A DNA stretch of 64,000 nucleotides from JAAUTY01 sp964397305 (lineage in GTDB: Bacteria > Cyanobacteriota > Cyanobacteriia > Cyanobacteriales > Spirulinaceae), in the NCBI GenBank assembly GCA_964397305.1, contig CAYNIP010000002.1, forward strand, positions 148,503 through 212,502, written 5' to 3'. Below are positions 34,177-41,779 of this stretch, piece by piece (the stretch's first letter is position 1; every line of letters begins with the position of its first letter). A model generated the notes under the pieces. It was not told where the DNA came from, made no database searches, and was given only the letters and a program-made list of their open reading frames with translations. The position numbers and the translations under genes are program-made.

Positions 34177-34983
34177 CTACGAGGAGGAGCGCGTGTGGAC
34201 AAACACGCGAAGGGCTGACAGGATCAGGATGAAACCGAGGACAAACTTTAGGAGCGATGCTGGGATGATGCCGACTAGCAAACTGCCGGCGATCGCACCG
34301 ATCACGGAGCCTAGACCCATCGGAAAAATTGTGACTTGTACTGACTGACGATCGGCAAAGGCTCCCGCACGCAGGTAACGGAGAAGACCGATTGTCACCG
34401 TCGGCAAACTAACGATCAGGCTGCCAGTACCCGCTGACTTGATATCAACGCCAAAGGCAACGATCAAGGTGGGAATGATTAACTCTCCCCCAGCCACACC
34501 GAGCACACTACTGACGAGACCAATGGCGAGGCCAAACAACACTCCGGTGGGAATTTGCCACTCCAGGGTAGCGGGCACAAATCCCGGCAAGGTTGTGGGT
34601 AAAAAGGCTTCGATTAGCAAGGCAATCCCGATGGCCACCAACAACCCTAAGATCACACGCTCCAAGCGCTCGTTGGAGATGTGGCGTACCCAAGTGGCCC
34701 CTAGGTAGGCTGTCAAAACTGCACCGGCGATCAGGGAGACCAACACCGGCTGGAAAACAGCGAGTTCCGCTAAGGGAAGGGTCTGGCCGCGAATCAGCAG
34801 CGCAACCCCGATCGTGACTAGGCTAACGGCGAGATTGATTGGGACTGCCTGCTTTGCCAAATAGCCTAGGGGCCCGGCGAGAACAGGAAGACGGAACTCA
34901 GCTCCACCAAGACCCATCAGGCCCCCTAGCAAGCTGATGGGAACAGCCCAGAGAAAGGCGAATAAGGCTTTGCTTGGTTTCAT
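34177..34983 (-). CDS. TauE/SafE-family (DUF81) membrane permease within the molybdate operon
   Basis: About 268 residues from the ATG at 34983 (an upstream GTG at 35043 is possible). Eight hydrophobic helices and the TauE/SafE signature twice: SLLGGLMGLGGAEFRLPVL (about residues 17-35) and GLVSSVLGVAGGELIIPTLI (about 161-180), with the Gly-rich GxxxxxxGxGGG-like loops. These proteins move sulphur oxyanions or organic sulphonates, mostly outward. Lying between modA and modBC, 18 bp before the latter, it is probably co-transcribed with the molybdate transporter; moving sulphate, sulphite, thiosulphate or an oxyanion that competes with molybdate is a reasonable inference, not shown. Confidence 0.88.
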   Translation of the reverse strand: MKPSKALFAFLWAVPISLLGGLMGLGGAEFRLPVLAGPLGYLAKQAVPINLAVSLVTIGVALLIRGQTLPLAELAVFQPVLVSLIAGAVLTAYLGATWVRHISNERLERVILGLLVAIGIALLIEAFLPTTLPGFVPATLEWQIPTGVLFGLAIGLVSSVLGVAGGELIIPTLIVAFGVDIKSAGTGSLIVSLPTVTIGLLRYLRAGAFADRQSVQVTIFPMGLGSVIGAIAGSLLVGIIPASLLKFVLGFILILSALRVFVHTRSSS

Positions 34984-35077
34984 CAATAAATCGAGCCGAT
35001 AATCGTGAGTTGATTGCCAGGGAGTGGATTGACCACTGGACACATCTTGATAGGGTACGTTTCTAAGGAGTTAGGTT

Positions 35078-35193
35078 GGGTACATCTCAGTTAGGCAAGT
35101 TAGCCCACTCTGCGAGAAGCCGCTGCGCGTCTACATCCCCCGGCCCCTGCTCCCAAGTAGGGCAAAGGGGAGTCTCCAAAGTGAGATGCGCCC
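35078..35193. repeat. Short element with CATCTCA-type inverted ends inside mod operon
   Basis: 116 bp. The left end GGGTACATCTCAGTT and the inverse of the right end GGGCGCATCTCACTT match at 12 of 15 positions. Inside is AGCCGCTGCGCGTCTACATC (35119-35138), shared with 7571, 50802 (one base different) and 58146 (variant). It sits in the 326-bp gap between modA and the TauE-like gene, that is, within an otherwise tight operon. Confidence 0.7.
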
Positions 35194-35309
35194 GCTAGGG
35201 TTGAGCGCTAAAGCGCAACTACGAACTCATAGTCTCTAAACTCTCAGCAATCCTGAACTTAGCCATTCTTTAAAGCGATCAGCCGTTGCTAGTGCTGGGA
35301 GAGAGGTAA

Positions 35310-36137
35310 CTATTCGACCATGGTGAAGCCGTAGGCCTGGAAAATGGCGATCGCCTGCTCCGACGAGAGAAAATTGACAAAGGCATGGGCAGCTTCCGCC
35401 TCAGTACTGTCCTGCACAACAGCAACAGGGTAGACAATCGGCGAGTGGGTCTCGGGGGGAGCTGTTGCGACAACGCGCACCTGCTCCGAGCCTTGAGCAT
35501 CGGTCGCAAAAACTAGACCGGCCTCGGCGTTACCGGTCTCAACGTAGGACAAGAGCTGCTGTACATTTTTGCCCAGGACGAGCTTGGGCTCAATCGCTGT
35601 GAAAATTTGCAGCGAGGTCAGGGTTTCCTTCGCATATTGTCCAGCAGGAACACTTTCCGGCTCCCCCATCGCCACGTTCGTAACGTCAGCGGCTGCTAAA
35701 TCCTCAAAGCCACTCACACCAGTCCGATCTTTGAGAACAATCAAGACAAGTTCATTCTGGAGGAGATTACGGCGGGAGTCAGCACGAAGTTGGCCTTGAT
35801 TCTCCAGTTCATCCATCCACTTTTCCGAGGCGGATAAGAAGACATCACTAGGGGCTCCTTGAAGAATTTGCTGAGCTAAAGAACCGGATGCGCCAAAGTT
35901 ATAGGTAATCGAGACCTGAGGGTTTTCGGTCTCATAGACTCCCTTCACCTCCTCCAAAACGTTGGTAAGGCTACCGGCGGCAGAGATGGTCAACGTAACG
36001 GGATTGGCGGGTGTTCTAGGAGTCGATTCGGAAGCAATTAATTCAGGGATTGTTTCCGGGCCACAACCCATCGCTCCCAGGGATGTAACCAGAGCCAGGG
36101 CTGACAGGGCAACGAACGTGCGTCGGTTGATATTCAT
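35310..36137 (-). CDS. modA: Molybdate-binding periplasmic protein
   Basis: About 275 residues from the ATG at 36137 (MNINRRTFVALSALALVTSL); an upstream start eight codons earlier is less likely. The signal has a twin-arginine-like INRRTFV followed by a lipobox region ending AMGC, so it is a lipoprotein, perhaps Tat-exported. ModA core: VTLTISAAGSLTNVLEEVKG, ITYNFGASGSLAQQILQGAPSDVFLSAS (oxyanion-contact Ser and Ala-Ser loops), and VVQDSTEAEAAHAFVNFL at the C-terminus. It binds molybdate or tungstate and delivers it to ModBC. Confidence 0.95.
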   Translation of the reverse strand: MNINRRTFVALSALALVTSLGAMGCGPETIPELIASESTPRTPANPVTLTISAAGSLTNVLEEVKGVYETENPQVSITYNFGASGSLAQQILQGAPSDVFLSASEKWMDELENQGQLRADSRRNLLQNELVLIVLKDRTGVSGFEDLAAADVTNVAMGEPESVPAGQYAKETLTSLQIFTAIEPKLVLGKNVQQLLSYVETGNAEAGLVFATDAQGSEQVRVVATAPPETHSPIVYPVAVVQDSTEAEAAHAFVNFLSSEQAIAIFQAYGFTMVE

Positions 36138-36182
36138 GGAATTCTTGCAGAGCGATGCCAATATTCTTGCTCGCTGTTAATT

Positions 36183-36202
36183 TTATCGGCAGCAGCCGGT
36201 AA
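36183..36202. promoter_or_regulatory. Imperfect palindrome upstream of modA
   Basis: TTATCGGC-AGCA-GCCGGTAA has 7 of 8 base pairs matched across a 4-base centre. It lies 46-65 bp upstream of the modA start, where an operator would be expected, with the XRE/PBP-like regulator gene in the same locus. It does not match the ModE consensus I know. Confidence 0.4.
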
Positions 36203-36318
36203 ATCTGTAATGTTAGGCACAAAACTGCGCCGAGCTGGGAGCAGGAGGGTGGGGTCAGCCAAACCCGATTACACTGGGGGGGAGCATGAGGACGGACGGC
36301 CTGGCCCCTTTTGGCGGT

Positions 36319-36349
36319 CGGTTGGGTTGAGCCTAGCGAAACCCAACCG
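36319..36349. repeat. 10-bp stem hairpin beside the 36352 element
   Basis: CGGTTGGGTT (36319-36328) pairs perfectly with AACCCAACCG (36340-36349) across an 11-base loop. TTGGGTT/AACCCAA hairpins like this recur in cyanobacterial intergenic DNA; a looser relative is at 31670-31704. It abuts the inverted-repeat element. Confidence 0.6.
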
Positions 36350-36351
36350 CA

Positions 36352-36593
36352 GGGGTGGACGAAAAAAAGCGCGGCTCCCCTGAATTTTGAGCGATGGTTC
36401 CAGGAGCAGAGGGTTGCCCTCTATCGCTCCGCGACGCTAGCGCGAACAGCGTTACCGGGCCCTCATCCCCCGGCCCCTGCTCCCAAAGCTGGGAGCAGGG
36501 GAGTTAGAAGCCCCTCTCCCAAGTTGGGAGAGGGGTTGGGGTGAGGGTTAAGCTAAGGAGTACCAACATCCCGCGTAAAATTTCGTCCACCCC
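36352..36593. mobile_element. MITE-like element, GGGGTGGACGAAA terminal inverted repeats
   Basis: 242 bp. The first 13 bases GGGGTGGACGAAA are the exact inverse of the last 13; extended to 23 bases the ends match at 18. There is no coding frame. The inside holds GCTAGCGCGAACAGCGTTAC (36436-36455) and the hairpin block CTGCTCCCAAAGCTGGGAGC. A second complete copy is at 58025. It lies between modA and the regulator gene. Terminal inverted repeats, small size, multiple copies and no gene fit a miniature transposable element moved by an enzyme encoded elsewhere. Confidence 0.75.
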
Positions 36594-36700
36594 AACAGCA
36601 GCAAGGATTGCGTTGGATTTTCAGCGTCAACTTAACCTAGAGGTGATCCAGGGTTACAGGCGTTGTGTCGGTCAATCAGGCGTGAGGGTCGAGTATTGCC

Positions 36701-37831
36701 GTGAAAGAAGGGCTACGCAATAACCTCAAGCAAACGCGGATGCGGCTGGGGTTGAGCCAACAGGATCTCGCTACCATGGCTGGGGTCAGCCGCCAGACCA
36801 TTAGCAGCGCCGAGTCTGGGCAGACGGCTCTCTCGATCGCCGCCGCCCTGCGCTTAGCCAAGGCCTTGGGGTGTTCGGTAGAGGACTTGTTCTGGCTTGA
36901 CCGTGAGGCGATGACGCTAGAAGCGGTGGCAGCCCAACCGCTGCCGGGGGCTGGGCCGCTGCGGGTCAGTCTGGCGAAGATTGGCGGCCGCTGGGTTGCT
37001 TACCCTTTGGTGGGGTCCGCGGCTTTCCGAGCCGAGCTGCTCCCGGCCGATGGGGAGGCTAGGGTTGCACCGACGGGGGATCGGCTCACCGTGACGTTGC
37101 TGGATGAGCTGAGCAATTTGCTCAAGACGGTGGTAGTGGCCGGGTGCTCGCCGTCCTTTTCCCTCTGGGCTCGGGCGGCGGAGCGCTGGCACCCGGAGTT
37201 GCGCGTCCAGCTCGTGTTTGCTAACAGCGCGATCGCCCTGCAACGCCTTGCCCACGGTGAAGCCCATATCGCGGGTGTCCATCTGTATTGCCCCCAAACT
37301 CAGACCTTTAACGTTCCGTTTGTGCAGCAAGCCTTGCCGGGGCAGACGGCTGTGCTGATTAACTTAGGGGTTTGGGAAGAGGGGCTCCTGGTCGCGCCAG
37401 GAAATCCCAAGGCGATTCGAGGGATCGCCGATCTAGCCCGCCCTGAGATCACACTGATCAATCGAGAACCAGGGGCGGGGAGCCGTGATTTATTGGAGCA
37501 AATGCTAGCAGCAGCTAACCTATCAGCCGCGACGATCTCAGGGTTTGAGCGCTTGGCTCCCTCCCATCAAGCTGTTGCCGAGGCCATTCTCGCGGGAGCA
37601 GCGGATGTGGGCGTGAGCGCGGCGGCGGTCGCCAACACCTATCAGTTAGAGTTTTTGCCCTTGCGGCGATCGCAGTACGATCTGGTCACGCTCAAGCCTT
37701 ACCTTGAAGAAGATTCGGTGCAGCAGCTTCTGGGAACGTTGGGTCATCCCCGCGTGCTATCCCAACTGGAGATTTTGGGCGGTTACGATACTCGCTGCAC
37801 CGGAGAAGTGGTGGCCACCGTAGTGAGTTAG
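36701..37831 (+). CDS. XRE-type regulator with PBP-like (molybdate-type) ligand domain
   Basis: 376 residues from a GTG at 36701. The first 70 residues are an XRE helix-turn-helix (LGLSQQDLATMAGVSRQTIS then IAAALRLAKALGCSVEDLFWL). The rest, from about residue 130, is the PBP_like domain: VVAGCSPSFSLWARAAERWH, ALQRLAHGEAHIAGVHLYCP, FNVPFVQQALPG, LINREPGAGSRDLLEQML, and a HQAVAEAILAGAADVGVSAA end, the pattern of cytoplasmic ModA-like sensors (PF12727 type). Such fusions are regarded as molybdate or tungstate regulators. It lies 560 bp from, and divergent to, modA, so it is the obvious candidate controller of the modA-tauE-modBC-mop run. Ligand and sign of regulation are inferred. Confidence 0.88.
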   Translation: MKEGLRNNLKQTRMRLGLSQQDLATMAGVSRQTISSAESGQTALSIAAALRLAKALGCSVEDLFWLDREAMTLEAVAAQPLPGAGPLRVSLAKIGGRWVAYPLVGSAAFRAELLPADGEARVAPTGDRLTVTLLDELSNLLKTVVVAGCSPSFSLWARAAERWHPELRVQLVFANSAIALQRLAHGEAHIAGVHLYCPQTQTFNVPFVQQALPGQTAVLINLGVWEEGLLVAPGNPKAIRGIADLARPEITLINREPGAGSRDLLEQMLAAANLSAATISGFERLAPSHQAVAEAILAGAADVGVSAAAVANTYQLEFLPLRRSQYDLVTLKPYLEEDSVQQLLGTLGHPRVLSQLEILGGYDTRCTGEVVATVVS

Positions 37832-37852
37832 CGACTGGGAGCGCTGGCTGGA

Positions 37853-37868
37853 GGTGATGCACATCACA
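37853..37868. promoter_or_regulatory. CRP-type (SyCRP1-like) binding site candidate
   Basis: GGTGATGCACATCACA matches TGTGA-N6-TCACA at 9 of 10 informative positions. It is 160 bp upstream of the small gene at 38029 and just after the regulator stop. Site quality is good; function is inferred. Confidence 0.45.
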
Positions 37869-38028
37869 TTTAGAACTGGCTCACGCTCACGCAGACCCCT
37901 GATCGAAGTTGGCCCCTTGTTTGATCGCTGTCGCGCTTCGCATGAGCCCTAGATCGCTGCTCTCCCATGGTTTTGCGGTCATAGTGAAACTATACCGATG
38001 GTTAGCACTTGAGTTTGAAGGGGATTTC

Positions 38029-38211
38029 ATGATGAGAGTTGATATTCGTGAGTTGGCTGCTCAGATTTTGGCGTCACGGACGATTTCGCGTCTCGAGCAG
38101 CAGTTGATGGCGGCTTTGTTGGGCCAAGAGGGTCTAGATGACCAGGAACGTACACTGATTGAGCGGGTTTTCTATGGGGTTCGCCACGGTCTGCTGAACG
38201 TTGTGGAGTAA
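38029..38211 (+). CDS. Small conserved-looking cyanobacterial protein
   Basis: 60 residues from the ATG at 38029, with AAGGGG seven bases upstream, which decides the start against the upstream open frame. The sequence MRVDIRELAAQILASRTIS then LEQQLMAALLGQEGLDDQER and LIERVFYGVRHGLLNVVE is entirely helical-looking with regular hydrophobic spacing, no cysteines and no membrane segment. Unknown function; it resembles the small soluble proteins common in cyanobacterial genomes. A CRP-like site lies upstream and a hairpin with a T-run lies downstream, so it is probably its own transcript. Confidence 0.75.
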   Translation: MMRVDIRELAAQILASRTISRLEQQLMAALLGQEGLDDQERTLIERVFYGVRHGLLNVVE

Positions 38212-38243
38212 CAGGGACGGCCTCGAGTTAACAACAAACCGTT

Positions 38244-38255
38244 AGCATTAATGCT
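38244..38255. repeat. Perfect 12-bp palindrome
   Basis: AGCATTAATGCT, 33 bp after the stop of the small gene at 38029-38211 and just before its likely terminator. Confidence 0.4.
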
Positions 38256-38266
38256 TTAAGTTAAGC

Positions 38267-38302
38267 TAGCCCTAGGGTGCAACTGTGCTCCGGGGCTATT
38301 TT
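38267..38302 (+). terminator. Candidate rho-independent terminator
   Basis: TAGCCC (38267-38272) pairs with GGGCTA (38293-38298) over a 20-base loop, followed by TTTT. It is suitable for ending the small gene at 38029-38211. The long loop lowers confidence. Confidence 0.5.
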
Positions 38303-38423
38303 GATCGGGGTTTGTGCCAATGCGGAAATTCACGGTCATCGCGATTCTGCCAGCAAGCGCTCCCACGACAGCTTAGTTCAAACCCCTATTCTTCCAAAGG
38401 GATGGGGAGTTTTCGGGATTGGG

Positions 38424-41400
38424 CTAGGCCGAATAGACGCGATCGCCCCCTTCGGCCTGGGCCCGCTGCAAGGTGGCCTCCGCGGCCTGGGCGATCGCCT
38501 CCCACGTCATACCCCGTTCTGGGAAGGCCGCGGCCCCGGCTGAGAGCACCCAGGGCCCGCCCCCCTGCGCCTGGGGAAACTGCTTGAGCCCGGCTTGTAA
38601 TTGCTCGGCTCGCTGCTGGGCGGCGGCCGAGTCGGCCTTGGGCAGCAGCAGCGCTAGGGTGCTCAGGCTCCAGCGAGCGGCCACCTCCTCGGGGCGGAGC
38701 AGCTTGCGGAAGCAGGTTCCGAGGGCTTGCAAGCGGGCTTCGCTGCCGGGATGGGCGGCGTCGCTCTGGAAATGAAGTCCTTCCAGAGCCAAAAGGACGA
38801 AGCCGAGGGGCTGTTGCTCGCGACCGGCCCGGTTGATCTCGCGTTCGAGGGCGGCTTCTAGGTAGGCGCGATTGAAGAGGCCGGTGAGGGGATCGCGGAT
38901 GCTATCGCTATCGAGACTGAGGCGCAACTTGACATTGGCCAGGGAGATCGCGAGCTGCTCCGCGACGGTCTGGGCAAACTGCTGGCGCACGGGGGACAGG
39001 GCCCCCGCCGTCGTGGCGGTGAGGTGGAGCAGGCCGAGGGTCTGCCCCTGGGCCAGGAGGGGAATGCTGAAGGTCTCCACCGGCAGGGGGTCGCGGTGAA
39101 TGTGGGGGCTGAACAGGCGCGGGTGTTGGTTATCGGCCCAGTGGGGTTTCCCGAGGCGCAGGGCCCAGCTGTCGGCCGGGGGGAAGTGCAGCTCGCTCTG
39201 GAGGGAGTCGCCCCAGGTGGCGATCGCCTCGGCCAGGGTTCCCGCCTCATTGAGCGCAAAGACAGCCCCCGAGCAGTGGGGAAACAGCGGGGCGATCAGC
39301 TCGGCGATCGCATCATAGGCTTCCTGGAGCGTGCGGCTGACCCGCAGAAAGTCGGTGAGCACGGTGAGCTGACCCATTTCCTGCTGGCGGGCGGCCAGCT
39401 CGTAGGAAGAGGCGTCTAGTTGCTCTTGGGCCCGGCGTAGGCTCTCGGCCTGGGTCCGTTGAGTCGTGATGTCTTCGACAATATAGGCAAAGCGCTCCGA
39501 GTTCGGAATCGGGGCCACCGTCGCCGCCAGCCAGCGCAGCTCGGTTTCGTCCCCGTCAAGGTCGATTTCGTGGGCATATTCAAACCGCACGGGCTGTCCC
39601 AAGGTGGCGCTCTCGCGGCAGCGCTCCAGCCAGTGTTCGCGGATGTCAGCGGGCACCCCCATTTCGCTAGCGAGGCGATTGTGCATGGCGAGGGGTGAGA
39701 CGCGGAAAAATTCGGTGGTTGTGGGGTTATCCGAGATATGGCGGAGGTCGCCATCCAGCAGCTCCACAACGCCCATCATGGCGCGGCTACTGCTGTAGAA
39801 GCTGTTGAGGGTCGCTTCAATGCTCGCGAGGGCCGCCTTGGCTACCACCCGTTCCCCGGCATCGGCCACGGCCGCGAGGAAGTAGTCTACCTCGCCGCTG
39901 CTGTCCCGCACGGCTGTGCCACTGAGCTGGACCCAGACGGGAGTGCCATTGGACTGCATATAGCGCTGCTCTAGGGAGAGTTGGGTGATCTCGCCGGCCA
40001 GGACACGTCGGAACTGGGCGATCACATGGGCGAGGTCCTCAGGGTGGGTAATTTCCTGGAAGGTTTTGTTACAAAGGTCACTTTCGGCATAGCCCACTAG
40101 TTGAGCAAAGCGGGGATTGACTTTAAGGAACTGCCCGCTGCGGCTGGCTTGGATAATGCCAATGTCGGTTTGAGTAAACAGGCTCTCGAAGCGGCGCTCG
40201 ACAATATGCAGCGATACCTCAGCGCGGTTGCGCTCGTCAATTTCGTGGAGCAGCTCCTCGTTGAGGTTCATGAGTTGGGTGGTGCGCTCCTCAACCCGCA
40301 GCTCCAGTTCCTCCGTGCGTTTTTTGAGGGTTTCTTCCGCTTGTTTGCGCTCAGAAATGTCGCGCACCGTCAGCAGAAAGCGCTTCTCTTGGCCCTCCCA
40401 GAGCCGCGAGATGGACAGCTCCACCGGGAAAATCGTGCCGTCTTGGCGCTGGGCCAGGAGTTCGCGTCGGGCTGTGACCCAGGCGGTGGAGGTAGGGGCC
40501 TTTTCGAGGGCGACGCTGTTGGGGTCCGGTGAGGCCGAGGTACTGCCCTGGGCTCCCAGGAGGGCGGCCTCGACTTCGCCTTCCGCAAAGGAGACGAGCA
40601 GCATATCCACCCGTTTGCCCACCACTTGAGCCGCAGGGTAGCCAAAGAGTTGCTCGGCCGCTCGGTTGAAGACTTCAATGATGGCACGGTCATTGAGGGC
40701 GATCGCCCCATCAGCGGCATTCATCACCAAGGTGCGATAGCGGGACTCGGTGTGCAAGAGGGCCTTGACGGCCCGCTGAGTCAGGCGGGCATAGAGGAGG
40801 GAGACCAAGGTGCTGAGAAGGAGGGCGCTGGCAAGCACGACAACCCCGACGCGCAGGAACGGCATCCCCAAATCCAGGAGCTTTACCTGGGCCACCGCCC
40901 CCCAGGGGGTTCCTTCAATAGGCTGGTAGGCGGCGACCACCCACTGCCCGCTGTGATTGCGGCCGAGCATCGTGCCGACGTTGCCATTCAGGGCTGCCCG
41001 TAGGGGTTCCGCCAGTTCCGTAGCGCTGGCGGCAAGGGGTCTGAGTTCTAGGGGTTCGGGGCCCCGCCGCCCCCAGAAGACTTCGAGCTGGTCGCCGACT
41101 CGTTCGCCCACAAAGACCTCGACGCCGGGCTCTAGGGCGGGGGTCTGGTCCAGGAGGGCGATCGCCGCCGCCGGGGTCAGGGCCGCCGGGGGACTGGGTT
41201 CTGGGGGACTGGGAGCTGCCTCAGGGGCTGCATCCTCTGTAGGGAGCATTTCTTCTGGCGGTGCTGGCTCCGGTTCCCCCGTGGCGCTCTCCTCCAGGGG
41301 CTCCAGGCGGCTCGCCAGGGTATCACTGAGGCGAGCCTGCTGCTGCTGCAAGCTGGCAATGAAGAGGAAGTAGAGGCCGAGGCCCGCAACAACGACGGAG

Positions 41401-41453
41401 AGCGCCGTGGTGGTAAAGATTAGGAATCCGAGCCGAGGGGGGCGATTCTTCAT
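38424..41453 (-). CDS. Membrane PAS/GAF sensor with degenerate GGDEF domain
   Basis: About 1009 residues from the ATG at 41453 (an upstream GTG at 41501 is in frame). Order: membrane helix LGFLIFTTTALSVVVAGLGL, a Glu/Pro-rich periplasmic part ending in a small sensor (GQWVVAAYQPIEGTPWGAVA), a second helix VGVVVLASALLLSTLVSLLY, three PAS domains (ESRYRTLVMNAADGAI; RRFESLFTQTDIGIIQ; and FEYAHEIDLDGDETELRWLA), a GAF domain (TDFLRVSRTLQEAYDAIAEL) and a C-terminal GGDEF-like domain. That domain begins normally (IRDPLTGLFNRAYLEAAL), but the active-site loop expected as GGDEF reads SLSTL (about residues 929-933, DNA 38655-38669), followed by the normal ALLLPKAD. It therefore should not make cyclic di-GMP; it may be a binding or scaffolding sensor. 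No EAL domain. Confidence 0.9.
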   Translation of the reverse strand: MKNRPPRLGFLIFTTTALSVVVAGLGLYFLFIASLQQQQARLSDTLASRLEPLEESATGEPEPAPPEEMLPTEDAAPEAAPSPPEPSPPAALTPAAAIALLDQTPALEPGVEVFVGERVGDQLEVFWGRRGPEPLELRPLAASATELAEPLRAALNGNVGTMLGRNHSGQWVVAAYQPIEGTPWGAVAQVKLLDLGMPFLRVGVVVLASALLLSTLVSLLYARLTQRAVKALLHTESRYRTLVMNAADGAIALNDRAIIEVFNRAAEQLFGYPAAQVVGKRVDMLLVSFAEGEVEAALLGAQGSTSASPDPNSVALEKAPTSTAWVTARRELLAQRQDGTIFPVELSISRLWEGQEKRFLLTVRDISERKQAEETLKKRTEELELRVEERTTQLMNLNEELLHEIDERNRAEVSLHIVERRFESLFTQTDIGIIQASRSGQFLKVNPRFAQLVGYAESDLCNKTFQEITHPEDLAHVIAQFRRVLAGEITQLSLEQRYMQSNGTPVWVQLSGTAVRDSSGEVDYFLAAVADAGERVVAKAALASIEATLNSFYSSSRAMMGVVELLDGDLRHISDNPTTTEFFRVSPLAMHNRLASEMGVPADIREHWLERCRESATLGQPVRFEYAHEIDLDGDETELRWLAATVAPIPNSERFAYIVEDITTQRTQAESLRRAQEQLDASSYELAARQQEMGQLTVLTDFLRVSRTLQEAYDAIAELIAPLFPHCSGAVFALNEAGTLAEAIATWGDSLQSELHFPPADSWALRLGKPHWADNQHPRLFSPHIHRDPLPVETFSIPLLAQGQTLGLLHLTATTAGALSPVRQQFAQTVAEQLAISLANVKLRLSLDSDSIRDPLTGLFNRAYLEAALEREINRAGREQQPLGFVLLALEGLHFQSDAAHPGSEARLQALGTCFRKLLRPEEVAARWSLSTLALLLPKADSAAAQQRAEQLQAGLKQFPQAQGGGPWVLSAGAAAFPERGMTWEAIAQAAEATLQRAQAEGGDRVYSA

Positions 41454-41779
41454 CGTTGTAGTTGCGGTAATGACGTGGAGATCGGGAACAATCAACAGCA
41501 CTCGTTCGGATACGCTTCCGCAAACCGAGCACTCGGAGTCAGGGGCGGGACCCAGCGGCCGGCCATACCCTAACGAGGGTTATTGTACCGACTGGGTGGC
41601 GTGGCGGCGCGAGCGGATCGGGGTCGGGGGCCGGGGAGGCTAGGGGCAAGGGATGAGGCCGCTGGCTCGGGGGCCACGGTCTGGCTGCAACTGAAGCCAC
41701 CATAGCGACTGACAATATCAGACTTACGCCCTCTTTGGCGCAAAAATAACTGGAGTTGACCCTGGGTGATGGGTGCATT
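41454..41779. other. Intergenic, upstream of sensor gene
   Basis: 326 bp between rnhB and the sensor gene, both on the minus strand. No repeat, terminator or promoter stood out. Frames on the plus strand here are antisense extensions through rnhB. Confidence 0.4.

Noticed and set aside
38424..41453. Active diguanylate cyclase
   Set aside because: The GGDEF residues are replaced by SLSTL, although the rest of the domain is intact.
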